NCBI GenBank assembly: GCA_019428955.1
Contig: JAHYJF010000175.1
Span: 1 to 7,499, forward strand
Reading direction: 5' to 3'
DNA from: Burkholderiaceae bacterium
GTDB taxonomy: Bacteria > Pseudomonadota > Gammaproteobacteria > Burkholderiales > Burkholderiaceae_E
Length of the DNA stretch: 7,499 nucleotides
Part shown: positions 1 through 7,094 of the stretch, in pieces
Layout: the number at the start of each line of letters is the position of its first letter
How positions within the stretch are numbered: position 1 is the stretch's first letter
Notes under the pieces: generated by a model
What the model saw: the letters and a program-made list of their open reading frames with translations, nothing else
What the model was told of the DNA's origin: nothing
The model's database searches: none
Position numbers and translations under genes: made by a program

Positions 1-437
1 AGGGCGACGACCTTGAATGATCCCCGCGGCGTGGGCCAGCTCGGTCGACCAAGCCCGACCGGGTAGGCGGCGCGCAGCGCGCCGCCGGTAAAGTGAAACA
101 GCATGCGCTGGGGCACATTGATCACGATCCCCTCGGGAAGCTCCTGCGGGACGATGTGGCGCGCCTCGACCACCAATACCTGGCCGGGCCTGAGCCGGTC
201 GGTTTCGCCGAGATGGTTGTCCTGAGCGAGCAGCCGCCAGCTGACCCCGTAACGCGCACCGATCAGTCCGAGGTGTTCACCGGGCTGCACGACGTGCTCG
301 CTCGTGCCGCCGGTGAGGGCGTTGCCCAAGAGCACCGCCCCGGGGTCTCTCGCGGTGGCGGATCCACTGGCAAGCGCCGTTGCCAGCGCAATACCAGCCC
401 ACAGCGTGGCCAGGTTCCGTGAAATTCTGCCGGTCAA
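1..437 (-). CDS. LysM + L,D-transpeptidase (YkuD family) precursor, 3'-truncated by window edge
   Basis: Reading leftward from a TTG at 437-435, the frame stays open to position 1, giving 145 residues plus a partial codon. Residues 1-29 look like a signal peptide: a basic start (GRISRN), a hydrophobic core (LATLWAGIALATALA) and a plausible cleavage after SATA. Residues about 47-92 form one LysM peptidoglycan-binding domain (HVVQPGEHLGLIGARYGVSW, then DNHL and RLRPGQVLVV). From about residue 103 an L,D-transpeptidase fold begins (IVINVPQRMLFHF, YPVGLGR, TPRGSFKV). The catalytic His/Cys motif lies beyond the window, so activity cannot be judged. Family members act in the periplasm, making 3-3 peptidoglycan cross-links or attaching proteins to the wall. 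The TTG overlaps the ffh stop (TTGA), which suggests translational coupling. No in-frame ATG or GTG lies just upstream, and the signal peptide fits this start. The family call is firm; the exact substrate is unknown. Confidence 0.85.
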   Translation of the reverse strand, partial: MTGRISRNLATLWAGIALATALASGSATARDPGAVLLGNALTGGTSEHVVQPGEHLGLIGARYGVSWRLLAQDNHLGETDRLRPGQVLVVEARHIVPQELPEGIVINVPQRMLFHFTGGALRAAYPVGLGRPSWPTPRGSFKVVA

Positions 438-1789
438 CGCATCCCCGGCATCATGCCCTTCATCGCCCGCATCATCTTGACCATGCCGCCCTTTTGCATC
501 TTCTTCATCATGCCCTGGATCTGGTCGAACTGCTTCAGGAGTCGGTTGACTTCCTGCACCTGCACTCCGGCGCCGGCGGCGATCCGGCGCTTGCGGGTGG
601 CCTTGATGATTTCCGGACGGCTGCGCTCGCCCGGGGTCATCGACTGGATGATGCCGTGCATCCGCGCGGTCTGTTTCTCGGCCGCTCCCAGGTCGGTGCG
701 GCCAGCGGCCTGCTGCATCTGCGCCGGGAGCTTGTCGAGCATCCCCGAGAGGCCGCCCATCTTCTTCATCTGGCCGATCTGGCTGGCGAAGTCGTTGAGA
801 TCGAACCGATTGCCGGACTTGAGCTTCGCGGCGAGATCGGTGGCGGTCTTCTGGTCGATGAGCTTGTGGGCATCCTCGACCAGCGAGACGATGTCGCCCA
901 TGCCGAGGATGCGGCTGGCCATGCGCTCGGGATGGAACGCCTCGATGCCGTCGATCTTCTCGCCGATCCCGGCGAACTTGATCGGCGCGCCGGTCACGGC
1001 CTTGACCGAGAGCGCGGCACCGCCGCGGGCGTCGCCGTCGAGCTTGGTCAGCACCACGCCGGTGAGCGGCAGGGTTTCCTTGAAGGCGCGCGCGGTGTTG
1101 ACCGCGTCCTGGCCCTGCATCGCATCGACCACGAAGAGAGTCTCGATCGGATGCAGCTGGGCATGCAGCGCCTTGATCTCGGCCATCATGGCTTCGTCGA
1201 TCGCCAGTCGCCCGGCGGTGTCGACGATCAGCACGTCGTGGAAATGGGTCCGCGCCCATTGCAGCGCGGCGGCGGCGATGTCAGTCGGCTTCTGGCTGGG
1301 GTCGGAAGGGAAGAAATCGGCGCCGGCCTGGGCGGTGACGGTGCGCAACTGCTCGATCGCGGCCGGCCGGTAGACGTCGCACGATACGGTCAGGACCTTT
1401 TTCTTGCGGTTTTCGCGCAGCCACTTGGCGAGCTTGGCGACGGTGGTGGTCTTGCCCGCGCCCTGCAGGCCGGCCATCAGGATCACCGCCGGCGGCTGGG
1501 TCGCAAAACTCAATTCGGCGTTGGTCCCGCCCATCAGCGCGGTCAGCTCGCGATGGAATACCCCAACGAGCGCCTGCCCCGGCGAGAGGCTGGCGATCAC
1601 CTCCTGGCCGAGCGCTTGTTCCTTCACGCGGGCAATGAAATCGCGCACCACCGGCAAGGCGACGTCGGCCTCGAGCAGCGCGATGCGAATCTCGCGCAGC
1701 ATCTCGGCGGTGTTGGCTTCGGTCAGGCGCGCCTCGCCGCGCATCGTCTTCACGACCCGGGAGAGGCGATTGGCTAGGTTTTCGAGCAT
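434..1789 (-). CDS. ffh: Signal recognition particle protein Ffh (SRP54 GTPase)
   Basis: This 451-residue protein has the usual Ffh length and architecture. The N domain is residues about 1-90 (MLENLANRLSRVV, then LREIRIALLEADVALPVVRDF). The G domain has the P-loop GLQGAGKTTT at 107-116, DVYRPAA at 138-144, DTAGR at 190-194 and TKLDGDARGG at 248-257, all intact. The M domain is about 325-451. It is methionine-rich at its end and carries the SRP-RNA-binding segment SMTPGER at 383-389 followed by RKRRIAAGAG at 399-408. Ffh binds 4.5S RNA and signal sequences of nascent inner-membrane proteins and docks with FtsY. The start is fixed by homology to the family N terminus, although no Shine-Dalgarno sequence precedes it. 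The stop overlaps the TTG start of the downstream L,D-transpeptidase. In many gammaproteobacteria ffh is followed by rpsP-rimM-trmD-rplS; here a wall enzyme follows instead. Confidence 0.98.
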   Translation of the reverse strand: MLENLANRLSRVVKTMRGEARLTEANTAEMLREIRIALLEADVALPVVRDFIARVKEQALGQEVIASLSPGQALVGVFHRELTALMGGTNAELSFATQPPAVILMAGLQGAGKTTTVAKLAKWLRENRKKKVLTVSCDVYRPAAIEQLRTVTAQAGADFFPSDPSQKPTDIAAAALQWARTHFHDVLIVDTAGRLAIDEAMMAEIKALHAQLHPIETLFVVDAMQGQDAVNTARAFKETLPLTGVVLTKLDGDARGGAALSVKAVTGAPIKFAGIGEKIDGIEAFHPERMASRILGMGDIVSLVEDAHKLIDQKTATDLAAKLKSGNRFDLNDFASQIGQMKKMGGLSGMLDKLPAQMQQAAGRTDLGAAEKQTARMHGIIQSMTPGERSRPEIIKATRKRRIAAGAGVQVQEVNRLLKQFDQIQGMMKKMQKGGMVKMMRAMKGMMPGMR

Positions 1790-1814
1790 CGTTGGGTTGG
1801 ATTACACTAGATAA
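1790..1814. promoter_or_regulatory. 25-bp divergent intergenic gap with overlapping candidate -10 elements
   Basis: Only 25 bp separate the ATG of ffh (leftward) from the ATG of the ypjD-like gene (rightward). On the minus strand TGTAAT (1806 to 1801) matches the -10 consensus at 5 of 6 positions and would start transcription about 5 nt before the ffh ATG. On the plus strand TACACT (1803-1808, 4 of 6) would start transcription at about the ypjD ATG. Neither has a convincing -35 hexamer. No Shine-Dalgarno sequence is visible for either gene, so both messages could be leaderless. Promoters located inside either coding region are an alternative. Confidence 0.35.
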
Positions 1815-2693
1815 ATGAGCATTCTACTGGTTCTCATCCTGGCCCTGCCGGCCGCCCTGTATGCACTGTCATGGTTTGGCGACTGGCGGGTGTTCGCAGC
1901 GCAACGGCGGATGGCCAGTGCCCCGGTCGGTGCCGATGGCAATGCGATCCAGCTTGCCTCGAGCTCGGGACCTGCCGTGCTGTTGTTGATCGGACTCCTC
2001 GCCCACCTGGCGTCACTTTACTTCGTGACGCTCGCCGGCCCAGTGTTCCGGTTCGGGTTCGCGCAAGCGCTGTCGGCCACGCTCTTCGTCGGAGTGGCGG
2101 TGCTCTGGATCGAAGGCTACCGGGTGCGGGTCGCAGCGCTGCGCGCGCTGATCCTGCCCCTGGCGGTGGTGGCGGTGCTGCTGCCACTGTTTTTTCCCGG
2201 CGTCGAACTGGTCGAGATTCGCCTGCGGCCTCTGTTCGTCACGCACCTCCTGGTTGGCACCCTGGCCTACGGGGTGCTGTTGCTGGCGGCGCTGCATGCC
2301 GGCCTGATGACTGCTGCCGAGCGCGCCCTGCATGGCGCCGGTGGGCGCCGGCGCTCATTGTTGGGGATGTTGCTGGAGGAAATGCCGCCGCTGCTGGTGC
2401 TCGAGCGCATGCTCTTCACGCTGATCCGCTTTGGTTTCGTGCTGCTCACGCTGACCGCGATAAGTGGCGTGTTCTTCACCGAAGAGATTTTCGGTCAGCC
2501 GCTGCGCTTCGACCACAAGACGGTCTTCACCATGATCGCGTGGGTGGTGTTCGGGGTTCTGCTGCTGGGCCGCAAGCTACGTGGCTGGCGCGGCCGGGGC
2601 GCACTGAGAGCGACGATTGCCGGATACGGCGTGCTGTTTCTGGCCTACGTCGGCAGTCGCTTCGTCATTGAAGTGATCCTCGGACACATGTGA
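1815..2693 (+). CDS. ypjD: CcsA-family inner membrane protein, YpjD-like (cytochrome c assembly/heme handling)
   Basis: This 292-residue polytopic protein has about eight membrane segments, at residues about 2-21, 52-72, 80-100, 108-127, 142-163, 201-221, 236-252 and 265-286. The C-terminal half matches the YpjD/CcsA-type pattern: HLLVGTLAYGVLLLAALHAG, then FFTEEIFGQPLRFDHKTVF, GWRGRGALRATIAGYGV and FLAYVGSRFVIEV. Histidines H64, H143 and H234 lie in or next to membrane segments and are candidate heme ligands. The WWD-type tryptophan-rich motif of full heme lyases is not seen, so direct cytochrome c maturation is unproven. In E. coli, ypjD is also divergent from ffh, which supports the name. 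At 292 residues it is somewhat longer than I recall for E. coli YpjD, with a hydrophilic insert at about 30-50. It is the first gene of the rightward train; its stop overlaps the next start (TGATG). No Shine-Dalgarno sequence precedes its ATG. Confidence 0.85.
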   Translation: MSILLVLILALPAALYALSWFGDWRVFAAQRRMASAPVGADGNAIQLASSSGPAVLLLIGLLAHLASLYFVTLAGPVFRFGFAQALSATLFVGVAVLWIEGYRVRVAALRALILPLAVVAVLLPLFFPGVELVEIRLRPLFVTHLLVGTLAYGVLLLAALHAGLMTAAERALHGAGGRRRSLLGMLLEEMPPLLVLERMLFTLIRFGFVLLTLTAISGVFFTEEIFGQPLRFDHKTVFTMIAWVVFGVLLLGRKLRGWRGRGALRATIAGYGVLFLAYVGSRFVIEVILGHM

Positions 2694-2929
2694 TGGGCAA
2701 GCTGGTGTTCTGGGCGGCGGTGATTGCGCTGGCCTACGGTGCCATGAAGTTTCTCGCCCGGTCGCAACGGCGCGGCGACGCTGCACAACGGGGCGCTGCT
2801 GCTGGCGGAAAGACGAGCGAGGCAATGCTGCAGTGTGCTCATTGCGGCGTGCACGTGCCGTCGTCCGAAGCACTGTTCTCGGGTACGCGCGCCTACTGCT
2901 GCAGCGCGCACCGCGACGCCGAGGCATGA
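2693..2929 (+). CDS. Small membrane-anchored PP0621-family protein with Cys/His zinc-type motif
   Basis: This 78-residue protein starts at the ATG that shares one base with the preceding stop (TGATG at 2691-2695). A GTG at 2690 would add one residue. Residues 3-20 form a single hydrophobic N-terminal segment (KLVFWAAVIALAYGAMKFLA), followed by a basic, glycine/alanine-rich linker to about residue 42. The C-terminal knuckle has C48-x2-C51, H54, C69/C70 and H73 (MLQCAHCGVHVPSSEA and AYCCSAHR), resembling a metal-binding, probably zinc, ribbon. This pattern is what I recall for the PP0621 family of uncharacterised proteins next to pilS in beta- and gammaproteobacteria. The function is unknown. 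The position between the YpjD-like gene and pilS, with overlapping starts and stops on both sides, indicates co-translation with them. Its ATG is secure given the short gap-free packing. Confidence 0.8.
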   Translation: MGKLVFWAAVIALAYGAMKFLARSQRRGDAAQRGAAAGGKTSEAMLQCAHCGVHVPSSEALFSGTRAYCCSAHRDAEA

Positions 2930-4677
2930 ACCTCCCGGCGCGGCCTGGGTCGGCGCCGGACAACGTCTGGATCACCGGCCGCGATTCCGCGGAATTTCCG
3001 GGTAGACCAGGCTCAGGGCCAGTGCCCGAATCGTTCTGGCGCACGCTGCGCTGGTTCGCCGGAGGCCGGCTGGTGGTGGCTACGGTGCTCGTGACTCTGG
3101 TTTGGCTGTCGCGCACTGAGCCGGTCTTTTCCTTCGATCATTTCGAGTTCTTCGCGCCGGTTGCTTTCGCGTACCTGTTGTTGGCCATTGCGTTCTTTGC
3201 GCTGCTCGGCGTGCTGCGCCCACTCTACTACCCCCAGGTCGTGGCCCACGTGGTTACCGACCTGACCGTGTTCACGGTGCTGATCTGGGCTGGGGGGGGC
3301 GTGCGCAGCGGGCTTGGCGCGATGATGGTCGCGGCCATGGTTGGCGCGGCCACGGTCTCGCCACCGCGATTGGCGACGGCGTTCGCGGCGGCGGCGTCAT
3401 TGCTGCTGCTGGGCGAAACGGCCTTGCGCGTTGGTGACGGCGGACACTTCGAGGCGAGCGCGTTTACCCAGGCTGGCCTGCTTGGCAGCGCCTGCTTCAT
3501 CGCGGCACTGGCGGTCAGTTGGCTGGCCTCCCGGCTGCACGCCCAGGAAGCTCTGGCACGCCGGCGCGGCGAGGAGTTGCAGAGCCAACTGGCGGTGACG
3601 CGGCAGGTGATGGCCGAACTCGACCGCGGCATCGTGGTCATCGGCGGCAACGGCCAGGTACGGGCCATAAATCGCGTCGCCCAGGTGATGCTGGGCATCA
3701 ATCCGGCCACCTGGACGGCGGCACCGCTGCGTGTCGAGGACCTCGCCATGGGGGCGTGGAGCGAACTGCTCCCGGCGCTCGCGCGGGCGCGTTCGCGCCG
3801 CAGCGGTGCGGCGAGCGCGGAGTTTGATCTCGAGCAAAGTCCCGGGACGGTCGAACCGGTGCGCCGCATCGGCCTGCGCGTGCTTGGCGGTCGCGCCGCG
3901 GGGCCATCCGACACTGTGGTGCTGCTCGAGGACTTGCGGCTGGTCGAGGCGCGGGCGCAGCAACTCAAGCTGGCAGCGATGGGGCGGCTGTCGGCGTCGA
4001 TCGCCCACGAAATTCGCAATCCGCTCGGTGCGATCCGTCACGCCAACGGCCTGTTGTCGGAAACGCTGGGCCTGACGTCGCAACGCCGCCTGGCCAGGAT
4101 CATCGAGGACAACACGCTGCGCATCAACCGCATCATCGAGGATGTGCTGGCAATTGCCCGCCGCGAGCGGGCGCTGGAGGAGCCGATTGCAATGCGCGAG
4201 TTCCTCGGAGGCTTCGTGGCCGACTACCGCAGCCAGGAGGGCGTCGAGGCCGAACGCATCGGGCTGCTGGTTAGTTCAGCGCGGGAGCTCCACTTCGACG
4301 AGAATCATCTTCGCCAGGTGCTCTACAACCTGCTTCACAACGCCTTGCGCCATGCGAGCAGTTCCGCGGCCGCGATCCTGATCGAGTGGCGCGAACGCGA
4401 TGGCGGGCGCACCGAGTTGCTGGTCTGCGACGACGGTCCGGGAATGAGCGAGGAAGCTCTCGCCTACGCTTTCGAGCCGTTCTTCACGACCGACTCGATG
4501 GGCACCGGACTGGGCCTCTACCTGGCCCGCGAGCTGTGCCGCTCGAACCACGCGAGCATTTACTACGAGGCGTTGGGGCCCGATTCCCGGTATCGTGGTG
4601 CCTTCGTGGTCACCCAACAGGATCGTTCGGAAGGCGCTCGGACAGTAGGCAACGATATGGTTGAATACGCGCAATGA
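2926..4677 (+). CDS. pilS: Sensor histidine kinase PilS (type IV pilus two-component system)
   Basis: This is 583 residues from the ATG that overlaps the previous stop (ATGA). A hydrophilic N-terminal tail of about 40 residues precedes six membrane segments at about 46-62, 76-98, 104-122, 129-144, 150-166 and 183-201. A short linker and a PAS-like region (about 226-330, ELDRGIVVIGGNGQVRAINR) follow. The HisKA domain has AAMGRLSASIAHEIRNPLGA with phospho-accepting H361. The ATPase domain has the N box around N468/N472 (LYNLLHNALRHA), G1 DDGPGM at 502-507, F box FEPFF at 516-520 and G2 GTGLGL at 526-531. All key residues are intact. PilS homologs sense membrane pilin and phosphorylate PilR. An in-frame GTG at 3022 would remove 32 residues and is the main alternative start. 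A run of eight G at 3292-3299 lies in the membrane region. The stop overlaps the pilR ATG. Confidence 0.93.
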   Translation: MNLPARPGSAPDNVWITGRDSAEFPGRPGSGPVPESFWRTLRWFAGGRLVVATVLVTLVWLSRTEPVFSFDHFEFFAPVAFAYLLLAIAFFALLGVLRPLYYPQVVAHVVTDLTVFTVLIWAGGGVRSGLGAMMVAAMVGAATVSPPRLATAFAAAASLLLLGETALRVGDGGHFEASAFTQAGLLGSACFIAALAVSWLASRLHAQEALARRRGEELQSQLAVTRQVMAELDRGIVVIGGNGQVRAINRVAQVMLGINPATWTAAPLRVEDLAMGAWSELLPALARARSRRSGAASAEFDLEQSPGTVEPVRRIGLRVLGGRAAGPSDTVVLLEDLRLVEARAQQLKLAAMGRLSASIAHEIRNPLGAIRHANGLLSETLGLTSQRRLARIIEDNTLRINRIIEDVLAIARRERALEEPIAMREFLGGFVADYRSQEGVEAERIGLLVSSARELHFDENHLRQVLYNLLHNALRHASSSAAAILIEWRERDGGRTELLVCDDGPGMSEEALAYAFEPFFTTDSMGTGLGLYLARELCRSNHASIYYEALGPDSRYRGAFVVTQQDRSEGARTVGNDMVEYAQ

Positions 4678-6164
4678 CAACGGATCGGGAAACTGACGAC
4701 GGCATGGGGTCGCGGGGCAAGCCCAGGCTGCGCGTGCTGGTGGTTGACGACGAAGCCGATTTGCGCGAGTTGCTCGACCTGACGATTGCCGGAATGGGTC
4801 TTGACGTCGACTGCGCCGCCGATGTCGCCCGGGCACGCGAACTGCTCGCCACCAACAGCTACGCCTTGTGCCTCACCGACATGCGGATGCCCGACGGTGA
4901 CGGACTCGAGCTGGTGGAGTTGATCTCGCGTGAGTTCCCGGCCACCCCGGTGGCGGTCATAACCGCCTACGGCAGCGCCGAGAACGCGGTGGCGGCACTC
5001 AAGGCCGGTGCCTTCGACTATCTCGGCAAGCCGGTAGCGCTCGAGGCCTTGCGCAGCCTGGTTCGCTCGGCGATCCAGCTGCCCGGCGCCGGGCAGTCGG
5101 CCGAGGCGCTGGAAAAGGGCACCACCGATATCACCGCGCAGATGCTCGGGGTCTCGGAGGACATTCTTGAAGTACGACACCAGATCGGCAGGCTGGCGCG
5201 CAGCATGGCGCCGGTGTCGATCGCCGGCGAGTCGGGCTCGGGCAAGGAACTGGCGGCGCGGCTCATCCACGAGGCCGGTCCCCGGGCACGTGAACCATTC
5301 GTGGGGGTGAACTGCGGCGCCATTCCGGAACATCTGATGGAAGCCGAGTTCTTCGGGCACAAGAAGGGCGCCTTCACCGGCGCGGATCGCGATCGTGACG
5401 GCTTCTTCCAGGCAGCCAACGGCGGCACCATGCTGCTCGACGAGGTCGCCGACCTGCCGCTGGTGATGCAGGTCAAGCTGCTGCGGGCGATCCAGGAAAA
5501 ACGAGTACGCAAGGTCGGTGCCACGATCGAGGAACCGGTTGATGTGCGCATCCTTAGCGCCACCCACCAGGACCTCGCCCAGTGCGTCGCCGCCGGGCGC
5601 TTTCGCCAGGATCTCTATTACCGGCTCAACGTGATCGAATTGTCACTACCGCCGCTGCGCGATCGACCCGAAGACATTCCGGTGCTCGCCGAAGCGATCA
5701 TCGGCAAACTTGCCGCGCGCGCCGGGATGGAGCATGCCCCCGCGCTCTCGACAGTGACCTTGCGCTACCTGCAGAGTTACAACTTCCCCGGGAACGTGCG
5801 TGAACTCGAGAACATTCTCGAGCGTTCGTTGGCGTTCTCTGACGGACTCACGGTCAACGTCGAAGACCTTGCGCTGCGCCCCAGTGTTTCAGACGACGCG
5901 GCCAGCGAGCGCGCCGAGGTTCCCGCTACCGCAACGGCGGCCGCAGCCGCTGCTGCCGCCGCCGGCCGGGGCGGGCGAACCGTCGCCAGGCTAAGTCCCG
6001 ATGGCATTCCGGAATCCCTGCCCGACTATCTGGAACAGGTCGAGCGCCAGGCCATCGAACGCGCGCTCGAAAAAACCCGCTTCAATCGCACCGCCGCGGC
6101 GCGGCTGCTGGGAATCACCTTTCGCGCGCTGCGCCACCGGATGCAGCGTCTCGACATCAACTGA
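4674..6164 (+). CDS. pilR: Sigma-54-dependent response regulator PilR
   Basis: This 496-residue NtrC-class activator has three parts. The receiver domain (about 18-130) has acidic D25/D26, phospho-acceptor D69 (LTDMRMP), T97 and K119. The AAA+ sigma-54 interaction domain (about 155-390) has Walker A GESGSGKE at 185-192, the sigma-54 contact loop GAFTGA at 232-237, Walker B GGTMLLDEVADL at 250-261 and FRQDLYYRLNV around 310-320. After a linker carrying a nine-alanine run (422-430), the Fis-type helix-turn-helix occupies about 455-496 (NRTAAARLLGITFRALRHRM). Phosphorylated PilR with RpoN activates pilA in characterised species; no pilin gene is in this window. The ATG overlaps the pilS stop (ATGA), with no clear ribosome binding site of its own, so it is probably coupled. 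A second in-frame ATG at residue 11 is a possible later start. ampD follows 8 nt after the stop. Confidence 0.95.
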   Translation: MTTDRETDDGMGSRGKPRLRVLVVDDEADLRELLDLTIAGMGLDVDCAADVARARELLATNSYALCLTDMRMPDGDGLELVELISREFPATPVAVITAYGSAENAVAALKAGAFDYLGKPVALEALRSLVRSAIQLPGAGQSAEALEKGTTDITAQMLGVSEDILEVRHQIGRLARSMAPVSIAGESGSGKELAARLIHEAGPRAREPFVGVNCGAIPEHLMEAEFFGHKKGAFTGADRDRDGFFQAANGGTMLLDEVADLPLVMQVKLLRAIQEKRVRKVGATIEEPVDVRILSATHQDLAQCVAAGRFRQDLYYRLNVIELSLPPLRDRPEDIPVLAEAIIGKLAARAGMEHAPALSTVTLRYLQSYNFPGNVRELENILERSLAFSDGLTVNVEDLALRPSVSDDAASERAEVPATATAAAAAAAAAGRGGRTVARLSPDGIPESLPDYLEQVERQAIERALEKTRFNRTAAARLLGITFRALRHRMQRLDIN

Positions 6165-6172
6165 GTTAGCCG

Positions 6173-6802
6173 ATGCCTGTGAGCGGCAGGACGCACGAGT
6201 CAGCGCGCGGCAATCGTCCTGCAACCCGGGGCGGCAATTTCTCTGCCGGAGGCTGGCTACGAGGTGCGCGGCGGATTCCGTCACCCAACCACAATGCCCG
6301 CCCAGCCGGTGTCACGCTCGACCTGGTCGTCATCCACCACATCAGCCTGCCGCCGGGACGATTCAGTGGCAACGCAATCGAGCAGTTGTTCTGCAACCGC
6401 CTCGATGCCGCGGCTCATCCAGCCTATCGAGACATTGCCGCGCTGCAGGTGTCGGCGCACTTTCTCGTGCGCCGTCGTGGCGAGCTGATTCAGTTCGTCG
6501 GTTGCGACGAGCGCGCGTGGCACGCCGGCGAGTCGCAGTTTCTTGGGCGTCAAGGATGCAACGATTTCTCAATCGGGATCGAGCTCGAGGGCGACGGCGA
6601 ACACGACTTCACGCCAACGCAGTATCGGCGGCTCGAACTTCTGCTGGGCAAGTTGCGCGAACGTTACGCGTTGCGCTACGTCGCAGCGCATTCCGATATC
6701 GCGCCCGGCCGCAAGCACGATCCCGGCGAGCATTTCGATTGGCAACGATTGCTGTCATGCGCGCAACTGGCAGGTATTGAACGTCCAACCGCCGCCGCTT
6801 GA
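6173..6802 (+). CDS. ampD: 1,6-anhydro-N-acetylmuramyl-L-alanine amidase AmpD (cytosolic)
   Basis: This 209-residue amidase_2-family zinc enzyme matches the AmpD pattern along its length: GWLRGARRIPSPNHNARP, VVIHHISLPPG, VSAHFLVRRRGE, AWHAGESQF and CNDFSIGIELEG. Likely zinc ligands are H55, H173 and D183 (HSDIAPGRKHDPG); E137 and K181 correspond to the catalytic Glu and Lys described in AmpD. It cleaves the peptide from anhydro-muropeptides in the cytoplasm during wall recycling. In species with AmpR, loss of ampD raises beta-lactamase expression, but no ampR or ampC is present here. No signal peptide is visible, which separates it from periplasmic AmpDh paralogs. The N terminus is about 20 residues longer than that of E. 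coli AmpD as recalled, because homology begins only at residue about 27. The 8-nt gap after pilR suggests co-transcription; the ribosome binding site is weak. Confidence 0.93.
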   Translation: MPVSGRTHESARGNRPATRGGNFSAGGWLRGARRIPSPNHNARPAGVTLDLVVIHHISLPPGRFSGNAIEQLFCNRLDAAAHPAYRDIAALQVSAHFLVRRRGELIQFVGCDERAWHAGESQFLGRQGCNDFSIGIELEGDGEHDFTPTQYRRLELLLGKLRERYALRYVAAHSDIAPGRKHDPGEHFDWQRLLSCAQLAGIERPTAAA

Positions 6803-6805
6803 TCG

Positions 6806-6830
6806 TCACAACCAACCGCACACGTTGTGA
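6806..6830. repeat. 7-bp inverted repeat just after ampD
   Basis: TCACAAC at 6806-6812 is the reverse complement of GTTGTGA at 6824-6830, with an 11-nt loop. No T-run follows, so it does not look like an intrinsic terminator. It may be a 3'-end RNA hairpin or chance. Confidence 0.3.
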
Positions 6831-7094
6831 GGACATTGCGAGTTGCAGGATGTGATGTTTTTCCGTCACGGATTTTATTGCTTTCCGCGAATGTCAATCG
6901 TATTATCGCGCTTGTGTATAACCACAGAATCTCGATTCGGTACAGGCAGTTAACGCAAAGTATTGAAGCGAGTCGTGAGATGACGCTCGGATATCTAAGA
7001 ACGTCAATTGCCAAGTACCAGGGTGTCGCGATCCAGCCCACGCGCGCTGGCCGCCGCGACGGAAACGGAAACGCCCTTTGGCGCACTGTCGGCA

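Noticed and set aside
93..422. Plus-strand frame of 109 codons at the left edge
   Set aside because: The opposite strand encodes a signal peptide, LysM and L,D-transpeptidase start; the plus-strand frame has no recognisable content.
380..1777. Long plus-strand open frame of 465 codons opposite ffh
   Set aside because: It is antisense to a full-length Ffh with all GTPase and M-domain motifs; its protein is His/Leu/Arg-rich with no domain, as expected of a GC-rich shadow frame.
2833..2925. Upstream extension of PilS by 31 residues
   Set aside because: It would overlap most of the PP0621-type zinc motif; the ATG at 2926 gives the ATGA overlap seen at other junctions of this train.
6001..6780. 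Plus-strand frame of 259 codons across the pilR end and ampD
   Set aside because: It is a shadow frame over the PilR helix-turn-helix and the complete AmpD; its product is Arg/Ala/Ser-rich with no domain.
6850..6870. TGTGA...TCAC pair resembling a CRP site
   Set aside because: The half-sites are 10 bp apart rather than 6, and no promoter is evident nearby.
7079..7094. Sigma-54-like promoter with GG and GC at -24/-12 spacing
   Set aside because: It matches only about 8 of 12 consensus positions, GG-N10-GC is frequent in GC-rich DNA, and the strong terminator lies just downstream.
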